DNA of 64,000 nt, taken from positions 620,001 to 684,000 of the forward strand of contig JAESUZ010000960.1 in NCBI GenBank assembly GCA_017311185.1. Direction: 5' to 3'. Each line of letters begins with the position of its first letter. The stretch's first letter is position 1. This document shows positions 1-12,453 of this stretch, piece after piece. This DNA comes from Proteles cristata cristata. Its lineage: Eukaryota > Chordata > Mammalia > Carnivora > Hyaenidae. The notes beneath the pieces were generated by a model. It was not told where the DNA came from. It made no database searches and saw only the letters and a list, made by a program, of their open reading frames with translations. The position numbers were made by a program, and so were the translations under genes.

Positions 1-1355
1 GAGTTCTTGACAAAATAACTTTTTGACATGATTGTCTGGAAGTAGTCTGTTTTGTCAAAAATGGAAAATTCTCAGACTATGTGTGTTTATATATGCTAAA
101 TATTAAATAACAGGGACTTTTTCTTATTAATAGAATCCTTAAGATATTTTCATTACTTCCAATATCATCTATAAGATGTTAGCTGCTAGTGACTTAATAC
201 CTATGAATAGCTTCTGCTTCTTTTCCTGTCCCCTAAAACATTTTGGTGTATTTTCTATTCACCTTGTCCACTCTTTCTGTTACACATGAATTGAGTTTTA
301 CTTCACATTTTTTTCTGTGGTGTGATAATGGAAAATTTAAATCCTCCTTTTTTTTTTTTTTTTTTTTAAACTAGAGAACAGTGATTCTCCACTTGGATAT
401 AAGCTGAGAACAGAAATACAATTAAGATGCCATAACATTTCCTGTTAAACTTATTCCTCCTCCTCGGCATGGACTTCTCATTCTTTTAATTGTTTAATAC
501 CAACTCTAATGTAGACTGCCCAAATTAAGAATGATAATCATGAAAATTACTTAAAAAACAATAATCAGAGAAGGTAGCATACCAGCGACCTGGAAGGCAA
601 TGAAGATAAATTTAAGTAATCAAAAAAATAGGATGGGGACTAATAGTAATACCTGATGATTGGATGCATTTAGGGACTTCTTAAGAGGACTCTGAGGAAA
701 ATAACAAGAAGAGATGGAATCAACAGAATAACACATAAGTGTTATTAGAAAAGAGATGAATTTTAATCTATATATGGTTTCATAAGAAGAGAAAAAAGAA
801 TTTTCCCTCTACGCTTTTAAGTTCTGAGTTGAGACCTCTGTAATAAATGACAAATTAAAACAAGAAAAATAAACTGACCTTTATTAACTTGTATTCATGA
901 AAGATGTCTGGGAAAGAAAAAGTATCTTTCCGAGGTGTCTTAGAATACTGGCTTAAAAACCAGTGAAGACAAAAAAGAGAGTGGGGGAAACCAGTCATGA
1001 GATGGTTATCAGAAAAAGCATAGTAAATAAGGGTAAGGTTTGTTACACAGATTTAAGTCAGTGGCTTGTCTTTTGATAAGATTCTCTTGAGATTTAGAAA
1101 TCTTCTAAATCTTCTTGGTACAGAAAGGGCAACACCCTTATAATGGAGATTTAATTTGGAAACATAAATTTCCTTTACAAAAGGAAGACTTCTATTTGGT
1201 TTCTAGAGCTTCTCTTGTGTCTAATGTTTCTCAAAATAATCCTTGTAACAAAGGAGTATATTTTATTTTACCCTTCATATTCTAAACAGATTGTCAATAT
1301 TCATTTTGACTCATTGCATCTTTTTTAGCTTTTAATTTTAGCTTTTTGCTTCTTC
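1..1355. other. AT-rich unique DNA, no gene seen
   Basis: No frame of 60 codons or more and no recognisable transposon. The only landmark is an uninterrupted run of 20 T at 348-367, which has no SINE or L1 body next to it. Confidence 0.5.
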
Positions 1356-1670
1356 TGTTGGGGAAATAAGTAAAGTTATGCAGCATAAAGATGGCCGAGG
1401 GGACTAACATAAGCTCTAGTTCCTAGCTTAGAGACTCCTTCTGGGTTCTTCTTCCTGCCCTGCTTGCCCTGCGTGCCCAATTACTACATGTGGAATGTGG
1501 AAGTAACAGACGATAAACTGTCCTCCATGTTTGTACTTGGGGTTCAGATCTCTGGAGAAGGATCTCCTCTGCACCCGCCGGTGTAAAATAAAACTCTGAT
1601 CCACCAAGATATCTGAGTGCTGCTTGGTTTTTTCACTAGTGATCCAGCCTGGTTCTGTAACGCTTCCACA
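1356..1670 (+). mobile_element. Solo LTR of an endogenous retrovirus
   Basis: A block of about 315 bp begins TGTTGGGG and ends CTTCCACA, fitting the TG...CA ends of an LTR. It is GC-richer than its surroundings. An AATAAA polyadenylation signal lies at 1587-1592, followed by a short U5-like segment (TCTGATCCACC onward), so the LTR reads on the + strand. No internal retroviral sequence adjoins either side, which suggests a solo LTR left by recombination. I could not find a clean flanking target duplication, so the exact ends are uncertain. A class I (gammaretrovirus-like) origin is inferred from general layout only. Confidence 0.55.
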
Positions 1671-2126
1671 TTCAGTTTAATTATAATGCTGTATTGCAAA
1701 TTACATAGAAATGCATAGTAACAAAATGTCTGAAAAGTTTGTTTTTCTAGGTAAATATATTTTATTCTTTAATCATTCTTTTTACTATTATTGGAAATTT
1801 TCACTTAGTCTTTTCCTGAATAATTACAAGTTGTTAAATATAATAATTTTATCCACTAATGCAGAAATCTCTATGTTGTAGAATAATTCTGCTAAGTATC
1901 TTGGATGTGTCAGTATTGCTCTAAAGTCTCTCCTTTCTCTAGATAATGTGGCTACTGAAAATTAGTGCCTTAAATGAAGAATCTGACTTTATGAATATCC
2001 ATAAAGAAACTTTCCAGTCTTGGTATTTTCCATAAATGAATTGCATTTTGATGTGTTTTCATGTCTGAGAGCCTCTAGCTCCTACAGAAATATGATGGAC
2101 TGTATTTCCACTATTTCTTTTGTGCA

Positions 2127-2479
2127 TGCAGTGGACTGAATATTTGTGTCTCTCCAAAATGTATGCATGAATCTTAATCCTTTATGTTAGGAGGTATAGT
2201 TTTGGGAGGTAATTAGATCATGCAGTAGAGCTCTTATGAATAAGATTCATACCCCATGGAAGTAACCCCAGAGAGTTTTCTTGTCCTCTTCCACCACATA
2301 AAGATATAACTGGAAGCTGGCAATCTCCAACCCACGAGGCTTCCCACTAGACCCTGACCATGCTGCACCCTGATTTCAGACTTTCCAGACTACAGAACTA
2401 TGAAAAATATTTTTTGTTGTTGTTTATAAGCCACTAAATCTATGGTAATTTGTCACAGCAGTCTGAAATGATTATGGCA
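2127..2479 (+). mobile_element. MaLR solo LTR (MST/MLT1-like)
   Basis: It starts with the family's typical 'GTGGACTGAATATTTGTGTC' and contains 'GGGAGGTAATTAGATCATG', 'CCAGAGAG', 'CTTCCACCA' and the 3' end 'GTTGTTTATAAGCCACTAAA'. These motifs occur in the same order in the ERVL-MaLR LTRs. The order and length (about 350 bp) make this a near-complete, diverged solo LTR on the + strand. It is non-autonomous and old, shared among placental mammals. Confidence 0.8.
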
Positions 2480-2554
2480 ATGGAACATGATGTGAAGAAC
2501 CAAGGCAAAAGAAATATAGAAGAAGAAAAAATTAAAAAAAACTTCCTTATAATC

Positions 2555-3036
2555 TACAGTCCATTGACCAGTACTTGAGAAAGGCAGAGTGACCTTCCTC
2601 CAGGAACTCAATTGACACAATGTTCACACTTTGGTAAAGGCAGAAGGCAACCTTTCAGACATTAGCCTGACCTCCAGGATCCTGTAAGTCTACTTGAACT
2701 AAGAAAATCCCTTTGGAAACTTCCTTTATCTCTACCCTTCCTAAGATATGTTAGCAATCATCCTGCAAACATATGGCCCACTGATATGCATCTGAAGGGG
2801 CTCATGACTAAGCTTTTAATAGACAGTAGTAAATGACCTTATCTTAACAGCAGCTAGCCCATGGGTCCTGGAAAACTTGTTTCCAAATTCCTTAGAGACT
2901 TAGGCTATCCTTAATCCCCTCCCAACTTGAAAGTATGTAATCAGTTGCTTCTCACATCTGCCCGTGGATCCTGTCCCTGTATTTTAATTAAAAAACATCT
3001 TTTCTGCACCAAAGATGTCTCAAGAATTCTTTCTTG
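2555..3036 (+). mobile_element. ERV LTR, plus orientation
   Basis: The 3' part carries 'CTGCACCAAAGATGTCTCAA' followed by GAATTCTTTCTTG, an R/U5 signature of carnivore ERV LTRs. The same 'AAGAATTC' R/U5 motif appears in reverse at about 5980 in the LTR at 5940-6815, so the two are probably related. The 5' boundary is estimated. The polyadenylation signal is degraded (TTTTAATTAAAA near 2985). It abuts the next LTR at 3037 head-on, with no internal region between them. Confidence 0.5.
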
Positions 3037-3613
3037 TGTTGTGCCTGATTTGCAAGTCCCCAGAGACCACTAAGGAGCCGACACTGATGCAAGTACAAAT
3101 GGGTCTTTATTATAAGCTCGAGCAGGGGCTCACCCACCTACCGGTGTAGTGGCAGCAAGGTGAAGCCCCGAACAATAGTGAGCAGGGTTTTTATGGGGTA
3201 AGGGATGGGGGTGTTACAGGGCACAAGTTGTATGTATAGCATCATCACATAAGCACCAATCATAATTGCACAGAATCCATGGTAACAGCTTTGACCATTC
3301 AGTATCTGTGAGGTGTTCATTACTTTTGGTGGGACCCAATCATGACTTTTGAGAATCCTTTGAAAATGACCAATTATGAGGTGAGTTCAGAGGGCCCATG
3401 TGGGGTTCAGGCAAGCGGTGAGAAATTGGTTAGTTGTATCTGCAGTTCCCAGCCTTGACTCAGACCATAGGAATGTTTTTTGATTAGCTGAACTGAGGGC
3501 AGTCTAAGGATGGCTTTAGACTTGAACAGTCTGAGATTTTTCCTGGAACTGGGACTGGGGCTACGTGCAGCCCGAGGTTGCTCTTAATGGAGGCCTTAAT
3601 TTTTGGCTCTTCA
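3037..3613 (-). mobile_element. ERV LTR, minus orientation
   Basis: On the minus strand this block has an AATAAA-type signal (TTTATT at 3106-3111 on +), a GC-rich R/U5 at 3037-3105, and a U3-like part with CCAAT motifs near 3257 and 3338. On the + strand it begins TGTTGTGCC and may end ...CTCTTCA at 3613. It faces the + strand LTR at 2555-3036. The 60-codon frame at 3138-3320 lies wholly inside it and is not a gene. Ends are approximate and family assignment is not attempted. Confidence 0.45.
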
Positions 3614-3839
3614 AGATAATACATTCATCTTTATGTTTTTGGAGAAAAAGAAAACAGGGAGATGACTTATTGTCAATGAACATATTACTCAGTGAGAACG
3701 GAAATGCCACCCATTCATATGGAGAAGTATAGCTATAGAAATAACATCTGTTTTATATATTCCCATTCAGTCTGGTCCAGAGAAAAGACATTGCATGTCT
3801 TTACATGAAACTTCTCAGTGACTGCAAATAAAATGTTGG

Positions 3840-4440
3840 GAGCCATTTCTGAATTCACTAGTTGAGAAAACTCCTTTTAAGGTTAAGGCAAGTTTGCAAG
3901 GCTCTTGTCGTCAGATGAGGACTGATATCCACCCCCACTCAATTATTTCTGCTTGAGCACCAACCCCCAAGGCACCTTTTTGATTGGTTTTGGCAGTGAC
4001 TTGTCCCCTTATTCTGACCCTGGTATGATGATTGCACCTTGTGAAGGAAATTATTGTAGGAACTTCTTCTTTTGTAATTATGGGAGCAGACATCATATCT
4101 CTGGCAGGTCCTGTTTTCCTCGACATTTCCCGTGAGCTATAAACAGGCTAATGACCCTTACTCATAAAAGATTGACCTTTACAATTCTGTTTCTACCGTT
4201 GCGTTAGTCCAAGAGGTTCATATAGCTCAACATGTAAATCGACTAACCAAAAAATGTTTCTCATGCCCTAGCTATTCAAGAAATCATAGACAAAAACTAG
4301 ACACAAAGGTAAATGCACTCGAAGAGGTTAGTCCGTGTATTGGAAACTCTTTAAATGTATGGTTGTCTTTCCAGTGTCATAAGGAATATACCTGGACAAT
4401 TAAGTCTGGCCCGGAGACAAAGAGCCTAATTTACAAGTAA
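3840..4440 (+). pseudogene. Broken retroviral env-like remnant
   Basis: In +strand frames, 4192-4440 reads like the ectodomain of a retroviral transmembrane envelope subunit: a helical, heptad-like stretch, then a short segment with Cys-His and aromatic residues (about 4372-4395) as seen in class II (betaretrovirus-like) elements. The likeness alternates between two frames, with a shift near 4255 and a return near 4300, so there is no intact frame. Upstream (3840-4190) is more weakly coding-like, with stops. It lies just before an LTR-like block ending at 5114, the expected env-then-3'LTR order. Frames of 60-71 codons at 3911-4135 are not intact genes. This is a recognition by pattern only, without an alignment. 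Confidence 0.4.
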
Positions 4441-4449
4441 GGAACAGAT

Positions 4450-5114
4450 AAGGGCAGAATATAAGTTACTACATATACCTTTGCTAACTGGTGATGGATA
4501 GCAGTCCCTTCCCTAAGGTCTACATTCCACAGATACCTTCTCTTACACTGGCAGCTGTGATGAGGATGGATAAGAGTAGTTAAAACATAAACCCAAATAC
4601 AAAGACTGATTTAGGGTCCCCATGGTGTTTACCCATTCAGCATCAAATCAAAAACTTTGCACTACTTATTAACCAGCTTAAATACATTCTTCCTCTTATG
4701 AGCCAGACAGAATGACTCCTAGCCTATCTATATACAACTTAACCTATGACTTGATCTTAGCGTTATTAACCTAAAGCAAATATGTATGTTATCCTGTTTT
4801 TTGCTAAGATTGTAAGTTGCAGTTGTAAGATTTACTCAACCTCACTAAATTTGGGGTAGTTCTGCAAGAATAATTCCATAAAACCTGTTTCTGTACACTT
4901 TCCAAAGCATCTTATCACAAAGAATTATCCATTGTAAAAATCCCATTTTCTGATGTCATGTTATTGTTGACCTATAAATAAAGACACCGAAACTGACAGG
5001 ACAGAGGTGCCTGCCTGGTGATCAGAAAGAGTCCCCCAGGGTTCTCTCACTCTCTCTCACCAACACCGTTCATCCTTCAGGCACCCCTGGACTGGCTGGA
5101 GCTGGACTCCGGCA
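4450..5114 (+). mobile_element. Probable 3' LTR of the same ERV
   Basis: An AATAAA signal sits at 4977-4982, followed by a CT-rich U5-like segment (TCTCTCACTCTCTCTCACC) that ends at ...CTCCGGCA, position 5114. This matches an LTR 3' half on the + strand. It follows the env-like remnant in the right order. The 5' edge (near 4450) is a guess, because no clear polypurine tract plus TG start was found. Confidence 0.5.
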
Positions 5115-5784
5115 ATAAAATATTTCAATTTCTAAACCGGAATGTAATGTTAGAGCTCAATACAACAAAGAAAGGCTGAATAAAATTAGGTGGGTTTAGT
5201 TGTGAATCTTAGAATGGTATACTTAACAATTTTACAATTCAATTCTCTTCTTTTTATTGAGAGAAAACACTGAATATTGTTTAGAATCTGGCACTATTAT
5301 TGTTGTCCATATTAACTTCCCCTCTACATTCCCTATGATATTACTAAATAAAGCATGGATCATTATTTTGATCATTGTCCTTTTTTATAGTAATGTTCTT
5401 TTCCCCTCAGAACAGAAATATAAATAAAAATATACAGGTTTATGTTAACCTGTTTATATTAACACCTACAGAAATATTCATGTATAAAGACTGTTTACCA
5501 TATATTCTATTTCATAACCTATAATTCTTTCATCAACAGATCTTGTATTCTCTCTATTGTTCTAAGTATTAATTTATACCATGTTTTAATAGTCATAACA
5601 TTCTATAATAAGAATATACTCTAATTGATTTACCCAATCTTCTAATAACACATAAAATACTATTTCCTATTTTTAAATGGTACTCATTAATGCAATGAAT
5701 ATCCTCGAACATTAGCATTGGAATTATTGCATGTATATTTTTGCATGTTTTCTTTGTCATATATAAGTTACTCTATTATGGAAG

Positions 5785-5938
5785 AATGTATTTTCCAGAT
5801 ATTCTTCTTCCCATATGACTTGTACTCCTCTCCCTAAGAGGTAGGTCCCATATTTCCTACCCTTAAGTCTGCATGAGGGCTTCTATCTTCTCTGACCAAT
5901 AAAATATGGTAGGATTTGATGAGGTTTTTGGAGGGGGT
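5785..5938 (+). mobile_element. MLT1-like MaLR LTR, left fragment
   Basis: Motifs such as 'TCTGACCAATAAAATATGG' correspond to the middle of an MLT1-type LTR. The 3' part of the same kind of LTR resumes at about 6830, after the ERV LTR at 5940-6815. The old LTR therefore appears to have been split by a later insertion. Confidence 0.45.
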
Positions 5939-5939
5939 G

Positions 5940-6815
5940 GGTAGTGGGGTTTCCGGGGTCCATAGCTGATGACCAAGAAAGAATTCTTGAAGATGTCTTT
6001 TAATAAAAGGGGATTTTATTAAAGCACAAGGACAGGACCCATGGGCAGGAAGAGCTGCCCTGGACCATGAGGAAAGACTGGTTATATACTATGGAGCTGA
6101 GGAGAGATAAAGCCCAGTGGAAGTTTCCAGTGAGATTTTCATATGCTAAAGAAGACTCTAAGGATAGTGGAGGCCTAGTTATTGTCAAGCTAAGGTTGTT
6201 TTCCTCTAGCAAAACATTAGCATTAAGACAGTAGGGATGTCCTGGAGAAGTGTGTTACTCTGCTAGCCTCAATTATTTGCCAATGGGCTGCAGATTAAAA
6301 GAAATTTAGTTCTATCTGCTATAGCCTTCTGCCTTTATTTCCCACCTCACTATAGAGGGGTGATTTGGGGTTCCAGGAAAGAGTCTCTAGGTTTCTGGAG
6401 ATTAGGCTTATTGATAAGATTGCCTTTTTCTTGTGATTTACTAACAGATTTGTCAATAGATGGAGACTCAGATCCTGCAGGACTATGATCTCTCAGTTAA
6501 CCATTTGGTTTTTTCTTTTCCTTTGTTCCTGGGCAGCCAGGAGTGTCCCGAGGAATATCACACATATCCCATCTGCAGGGGGTGGGGTGGTGGGGTGGGG
6601 CAGGTGTTTGCAGCCTTATGCTCCCTTATCAGGATTGGTATGATTTTCAAGACTGTGTCATAAAATTGATAAAGCTTCTGCCTGGATTGTTCTTTAGGTA
6701 TATATGTCTTTAAAACCCTGAGCCTGCACTTAAGTCTTGCTACTGTGTTGTTACTAAGTGGAGAAGGACTATTTAGCTGGGAATACAGAGTGATGCCCAC
6801 AGAACCACAACTGTT
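5940..6815 (-). mobile_element. ERV LTR, minus orientation
   Basis: Read on the minus strand, the 3' part has polyadenylation-like AATAAA motifs (TTTATT around 6015 and TTTTAATAAAA at 5998-6008), and the R/U5 contains 'AAGAATTCTTTCTTGGTCAT' (5964-5983 on +). A long U3 extends to about 6815 and includes a G-rich run at 6578-6602. The frames of 67-86 codons here are inside the LTR and not genes. The ends are approximate. Confidence 0.5.
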
Positions 6816-6829
6816 CAAGCCTCCACTCT

Positions 6830-7018
6830 TCCAGTTATTACAGATTAGGTGCTAGACATATGAATGAAAGAAACCTTTGGTGATCTAGCCATAAACCCTC
6901 TGACTACAATCTCATGAGAGATCCTAAATTAGAATAACTCAGATAAGCCACACCTAAATTCCTGACCCATTTTTGATTACTAAGTTTTGGGGTGCATTGT
7001 TATAGAGCAATAGATAAT
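6830..7018 (+). mobile_element. MLT1-like MaLR LTR, right fragment
   Basis: The 3' end has 'ACTAAGTTTTGGGGTGCATT' followed by 'AGCAATAGATAATAC', the characteristic terminus of MLT1-type LTRs. The preceding 'TCATGAGAGATCC' and 'CCTGACCCA' also occur in order. With 5785-5938 it makes a single + strand LTR interrupted by a retroviral LTR. Confidence 0.6.
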
Positions 7019-8827
7019 ACAAATATGTTTGGTGACTTTCAATGGTTTGTACACAATCTCTATTGCCAATATTTTTCCAGTTTTTTCTTTAAATGTAACA
7101 TTGAGCATTTATATAAAATAGTTATTTTCCTTTAATAAGTTTAGTGCCATATCATATTTATTTAGGTATTGTTACTATAAGATATCTTAAAAAGCCTCGT
7201 AGGCATTCTTCTTATAATATTGTTTTCCCTGTAGATTACATAATAACAATTTAATTGAGTTTGTGCATGCATGTGTACTGGGATAATCTGATTTATTTTT
7301 TCTGCAAGTTTATTGCTAATAATAATCAACCTCCTCCTCCCAAAATTTTAGTTTCCAATATTACCATATAGTTCATTAGCTTTTTTCACTCCCTACTCAG
7401 TAATCTTGAAAATGACAGAAACATAGTAGGTAATAAATATTGGTTCAACTAATTAAAAATATTATTGATTTCCATACATTTCTCCCTAATTTTGAAATAT
7501 TTATTCTATTTTATTTCTTTATTTATCTACGGCTGCACAGTAGGATATTTAAAAAATTATTAGCCTTTATGGCATATTTATATACGCGGGTAAGGTAACC
7601 AAGTTCTCCTCACTGCTTTTCTTTTACAAATCACATTTTATTTCCTATTGCATATTTCTTCTAGATAAAATTCAAAATCAATTTCTTCTAATACAGAAAA
7701 AAATCACATTGAGCTGTCCATTGATTTGTTTTAAATATATAGGTTAATCTGCAGTAGAAATGACAGTTTTAAAATAGTCTTCCCATCTAAGATCAAAGGA
7801 AGTTAATAGAAAAAATACAGTGAAATGAGGAATGGCAACTTATTAACTGTCTTGTCATCATTACTCTGTGTTATTGTCCATCAATGTTAAAGGAGTTGGT
7901 ACTAAAATAGATCAAAGAAGATGAGAATTGCCATTAGTATGATTACATTGACAGCTACTCAGAATTTATTCGGCTTGTTCTTATGTGTCTGGTTCCTGTA
8001 ATAAAATAACTTTATTTGCATTATCAGTGCTATTAACCAAAATTTGTTAACCTAATAATTCTTTCTAAAATTGTAATAAATGTACAAGATTATTTTGGAT
8101 GAAATGATAAACACTACTGCAATATTATAAAATCAAACATGTAATAATATTTGTTAATCACCACTGAGGTAAGATGAAATGTGTGATTCAGCTTAGCCAA
8201 TACATTTCATAATACAGCACACATACTTCATATCCCATGACCAATAAATTTTTTGCCAAGTAATTAGGTTAATACACATTCTCATTTGGGAAATTTACCA
8301 TAAGAAATGTTGAGGGCCGATGTTTTGATAGAATGATTTATCTGTTTTGAGTGTGTCACCCCAATTTGTCCATTGGGTAAATCCCTATCTTCTATATTTT
8401 CTTCAAGGTACAAATTAAACAATTTATCTTTATATTGTGTTCCTAGATCCTCCTATTTCTTATAGAATACGTAACTCCAATTTTTTCCACAGCAGCTAGT
8501 AGATCACTTAGGTATGTAATGGGTCTACCATATGTGCTTAAGAGTTCAGACAATGAAATTAGTTAGCCATAGACTAAGCATTTGATTCATTAATCTCTAG
8601 CTCTTTAACTGTGAGAAAATTGCCTAATTACTCCAAGTTCAATACTTTTAGCTCCAAGGTATGTTACATTAGTTGCTGCAGAGGTTTTAGTTGAAGTAAT
8701 ATATGCAATATATTTACCTGAATACTGAACACAGACACAGTGCTCAATAAACATTACATGGTAGCTAAAAACAGGTGATGAAACTGTTAATGATGATGAT
8801 AAGTGAAACATTTGTTGGAAGTTCACT
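7019..8827. other. AT-rich unique DNA
   Basis: No SINE, L1 or LTR recognised. A weak L2-type 3' end may lie at 7395-7455 (ACATAGTAGGTAATAAATAT). No frame is credible as a gene. Confidence 0.4.
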
Positions 8828-8922
8828 GAATTTCTCTGAGGCTAGAATTATGTTTTTATTAATCTATGCAATGGCTGCTATATTACAGCTGTGCAATTAA
8901 TGCTTGTTGAAAGATAGAAAAA
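8828..8922 (+). mobile_element. L2-like 3' end fragment
   Basis: The order 'TCTGAGGCTAGAATTATGTT', 'CTATGCAATGGCTGC' and 'CAATTAATGCTTGTTGAAAG' follows the 3' end of ancient L2 LINEs (…gcagggattatgt…ctcaataaatgtttgttgaatg). It is short and diverged. Confidence 0.4.
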
Positions 8923-11559
8923 ATATGTGGAATCAGGTAGAAAATAATAGGAGAGAGATGGTTAAATTGACCATTTGGTACAACTGTTCTATAGGAAAGG
9001 GAAATAGTTTAACCTCTGATATCTGGAATACTTGGTGCAGATCTCAGAATTCTCTCTATGTTTTAGAACAATGCTGAATCTTCTGTTGTACAAGAAAAAG
9101 AAAGTCCTCTAAAGACCTGTTCCTTTGAGATCACTTCAGACTAGAATAAGCTATGACCTTGAAAGAATTGGTAATATCCGAAAAGGACTCCTGATGATCA
9201 CAGAAACATCAGTGAAAGGAAAGGGGAGTTATTCCTATAACCCTGACCCCAATGGTTATTGTTGACAAGTGAGAATATATCATCTCTGAGTGGTTCCTCT
9301 TATTTGGGGCTAAGCACACATATTGCACTCTTTAACATCAGTAATCTATTGTTCTAATTTTCTGTCACTGTCCTTATTGAAAATAAGAATAAGAGCTCAA
9401 TAAACTGTGTTTGTACCTTTTGATTTTGCTATAAAGATGAACAGTTGGCTTGTTTGGCCGAATGAAAATACATGCAATTGAAGTTAATGTTTCACTTCAT
9501 ACCCTGGATTCTTATATCCCTTACTTTTCTCAAAATGCTGTCATGCTTATTGGGCCTCTTAAATCCAATGAATCCATGTTAGATAATATATATTTATCTC
9601 TCTTTTGTTCTTGTCATTTCAAAAGCTACGCAATATACATAAGCTTGTTTTGGTAAATTTCACCATACCCCTTATCTTCCTTTCCCACAGGGATGTTTCC
9701 GGTTTTGATGCTACACGAATGTTTTAAAAATCCTGACAGATATGAATCAGCAGGATTTATACATACAAAAATGGAATTCCCCAACTCAAAAGTTTTCATT
9801 AAATGCTTTAAGCAATCTTGAATCTCATTATGAATATCTTTAAGATTAAACATAAAACATTAAGTGTAATAACATTTACATGGAACGATAGCCTACTGTG
9901 AATATATTCTTATGTGGAAAATGCCAGCAAACATTATTAGACAGTATTTAATGATGTAGCAGTTGTATCTCCTACTCAGATTAACAGTACTCATAGAAAT
10001 ATCAACCAGATTTGCCAATTTAAGGACTTAATTGGATGCTAAATTTTGCCAGGTGTCAAGGGACACTATTGAATGTGTCTGTATGAAGTATACCATATAT
10101 GATAGCTTAGTAATATTTTATTTTCAAGAAAATGTACATCTAGCCACAAACACCCATTGCTACAGTTGTAGTCAATGCAGGACAATGTTTCTTCTATATT
10201 CTGCCATTCTAGGTCCTAGAAATGTCAATCCAGCCCTTTAACATTGTCAACATTTCCTGATCTTCCTCCCCACTTTTAGTTACTGATTTTTTTGTAATCA
10301 CAAATGCCTTGATTATCCCAGTAGCATTATAATTATTCTTCTTTTTCAATTTTTCAACTGAATTTTTTCAGAGTTCAGTATACAAAAAGACAAACACACA
10401 AATTTACCCAAAAATGACAAGAAATAATTCCTTCATTAAACAGTAATCTCATGCACAACCCACTTTAGTTTTATTTGAAAACATAAGTTTTTCTAATTGA
10501 ATACTTTTACTCTATTTCCTTGTATTTCATTCCAAATTATCCTACCTCCTTCTCCTACATTTCTCACTGAGTGCTATATCCCTTATTTTCTTGTCTCTGT
10601 CTCTTACTTCTTCTCACATTAAGCTCTTCCTTGAAATTCTTTCTACACAAAAGACAGAGACTCAGACAATAATGTAATAAGAAAACTTTAAAACTTCAGG
10701 CAGAATTGTTATAATTGTGAGACCACTAAATCACCTGAAAATGATGGTCTCAGCCTAAATGGAATGTTCACCCATGGTGAGGAAGGAGATGAGAGAAAAT
10801 AATGTACTGTTAGCAATGATCTTCAAATTCAGAGAAAGCTCACACCCCCCTCATACAGTATCATAACTCTTATGGTGAACAAGATCAACCTGAGGCCTTT
10901 TCAGCACTTAGGTTTCCATGCTGAGAGACAATAATAGTCACAGAAGTAAATGATTTTAACTAGAACTTAGACATGGGCCTTTCCACTTTGGTGTGCTCTA
11001 ACTTTTCTATTATTTACCAGTTAGGTCTCTCTTAAATCTCCCCTTTATAAAGAGAATATAATTGGCTTTTTATCCATCTTGACATGTTTTGTCTGTTAAT
11101 TGCATCATTTACTTCATTTATACTGAATGTAAGTACTAATATACCAGGGATAAAATTTGTTTATTTTTCCTGCCTAGCAAGTTCCTTTTTTCCTCTTGTT
11201 TTCTATCTTCCTTTTAATTAAGCTTTATTATTTAAAAAAAAATGCCTTTTGTTAGCTAAAAGGCTTGAAATCATTTAGTATTCTTAAATGATTAAAAAGT
11301 TACAATAAGCAACTGAGATTTTATCTCTTCCTATACAGTGTAAAAATATTGGAACATTTCTTGCCTCCTTGCTAGTTTTATAATGTAATATATATTTGAA
11401 TATATAGACATATGTAGATATAGATATATAAACATATATTAGATATATATTAAATGTAATACTACCAAAATGATTTTATACAACCACTATTCATTTATAT
11501 TTACCTTTATATTTCCCATTTCATCATATTTGTCTTCCTACATCTTCTAGGTTCCTTTA
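8923..11559. other. AT-rich unique DNA
   Basis: No transposon recognised. Frames at 9450-9656, 9626-9853 and 10032-10241 have no domain or codon character and are taken as chance. An AT-rich simple tract (TATATAGACATATGTAGATA) lies at 11388-11455. Confidence 0.45.
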
Positions 11560-11820
11560 GGGTAATTTTACTTTGGGCTGAAAAATACCTGATTATATCC
11601 TTCAATATAAATATGTTACTGATAAATTCTCTCAGATTTGGTTTCCTGAAAATATATTGATTTCCCTTTCTTTTTATTTTTTTGAGAAAAACTTATATCT
11701 ATTTTCTCAACCGAAAAGAAATCCAAAAAAGTAATGTTACTCTCTTTAAAATGCTAAAAGACAGTACTTCAACCTAAAGTTCTGTTTCCAGCAAGAATAT
11801 TCTCCAAGATCGAAAGAAAA

Positions 11821-12081
11821 GGGGTGTTTGAGTGGCTCCATTGGTTAAGTTTCTAACTCTTGATTTCATCTCAGGTCATGATCTCACGGATGTGAGATCA
11901 AGCCCCTAGATGGGATCTGCCCACAGGAGCAGGATGGGCCGGAGGGTAGGGGAGAGAGAGCCCCAAGCAGGTGCCCTGCCCTGTGAAGATCCCAATGTGG
12001 GGCTCGATCCCATAACTGTGATATCATGACCTGAGCCAAAATTAAGTCTGTTGCTTAACTGATAGAACTACCCAGGGGTCT
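11821..12081. repeat. Two SINE heads facing each other (inverted pair)
   Basis: 11821-11920 is an older tRNA-Lys SINE head on the + strand (GAGTGGCTCCATTGGTTAAG, then AGGTCATGATCTCACGG). 11950-12081 is a head on the minus strand (GGGGCTCGATCCC, CATGACCTGAG, CTACCCAGGGGTCTC). Both lack their CT-rich tail, so the two heads abut tail to tail and form an imperfect inverted repeat. Confidence 0.7.
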
Positions 12082-12453
12082 CATTCTTTTCTATCTTATG
12101 GAATATTCTTGCTGCAGAGATAATTCTAGGTTAAGGTACTATCCTTCAGTATTTTAAAGACACTCCCATTGGCTTTTTTGAATTTCATTTGGGTTGAGAA
12201 AATTGACATAAGTCTCTATGTTATATTTTTAAAGAAAAACAGTAACTTTCGGTCATTTCTTTTTCTTGCTAATTATAAAAATCTCTGTTTTGTTTCTTTC
12301 TGTCTTCAATTGCTAACTAGATGTAGTGTTCTTGGCAATCATCTGCAAAACTTTTCACTGAGTTCTTAATTTAGGCTATTTTATTTTTCAGTTCTAAAAT
12401 CATTTGATTCCTTTTTATAATTTTCTTTCCCTGTCAAATATTTGAGTGTTATC

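Noticed and set aside
3953..4135. Possible short secreted peptide in the ERV region
   Set aside because: Overlaps an opposite frame and sits in retroviral remnant sequence. No independent support.
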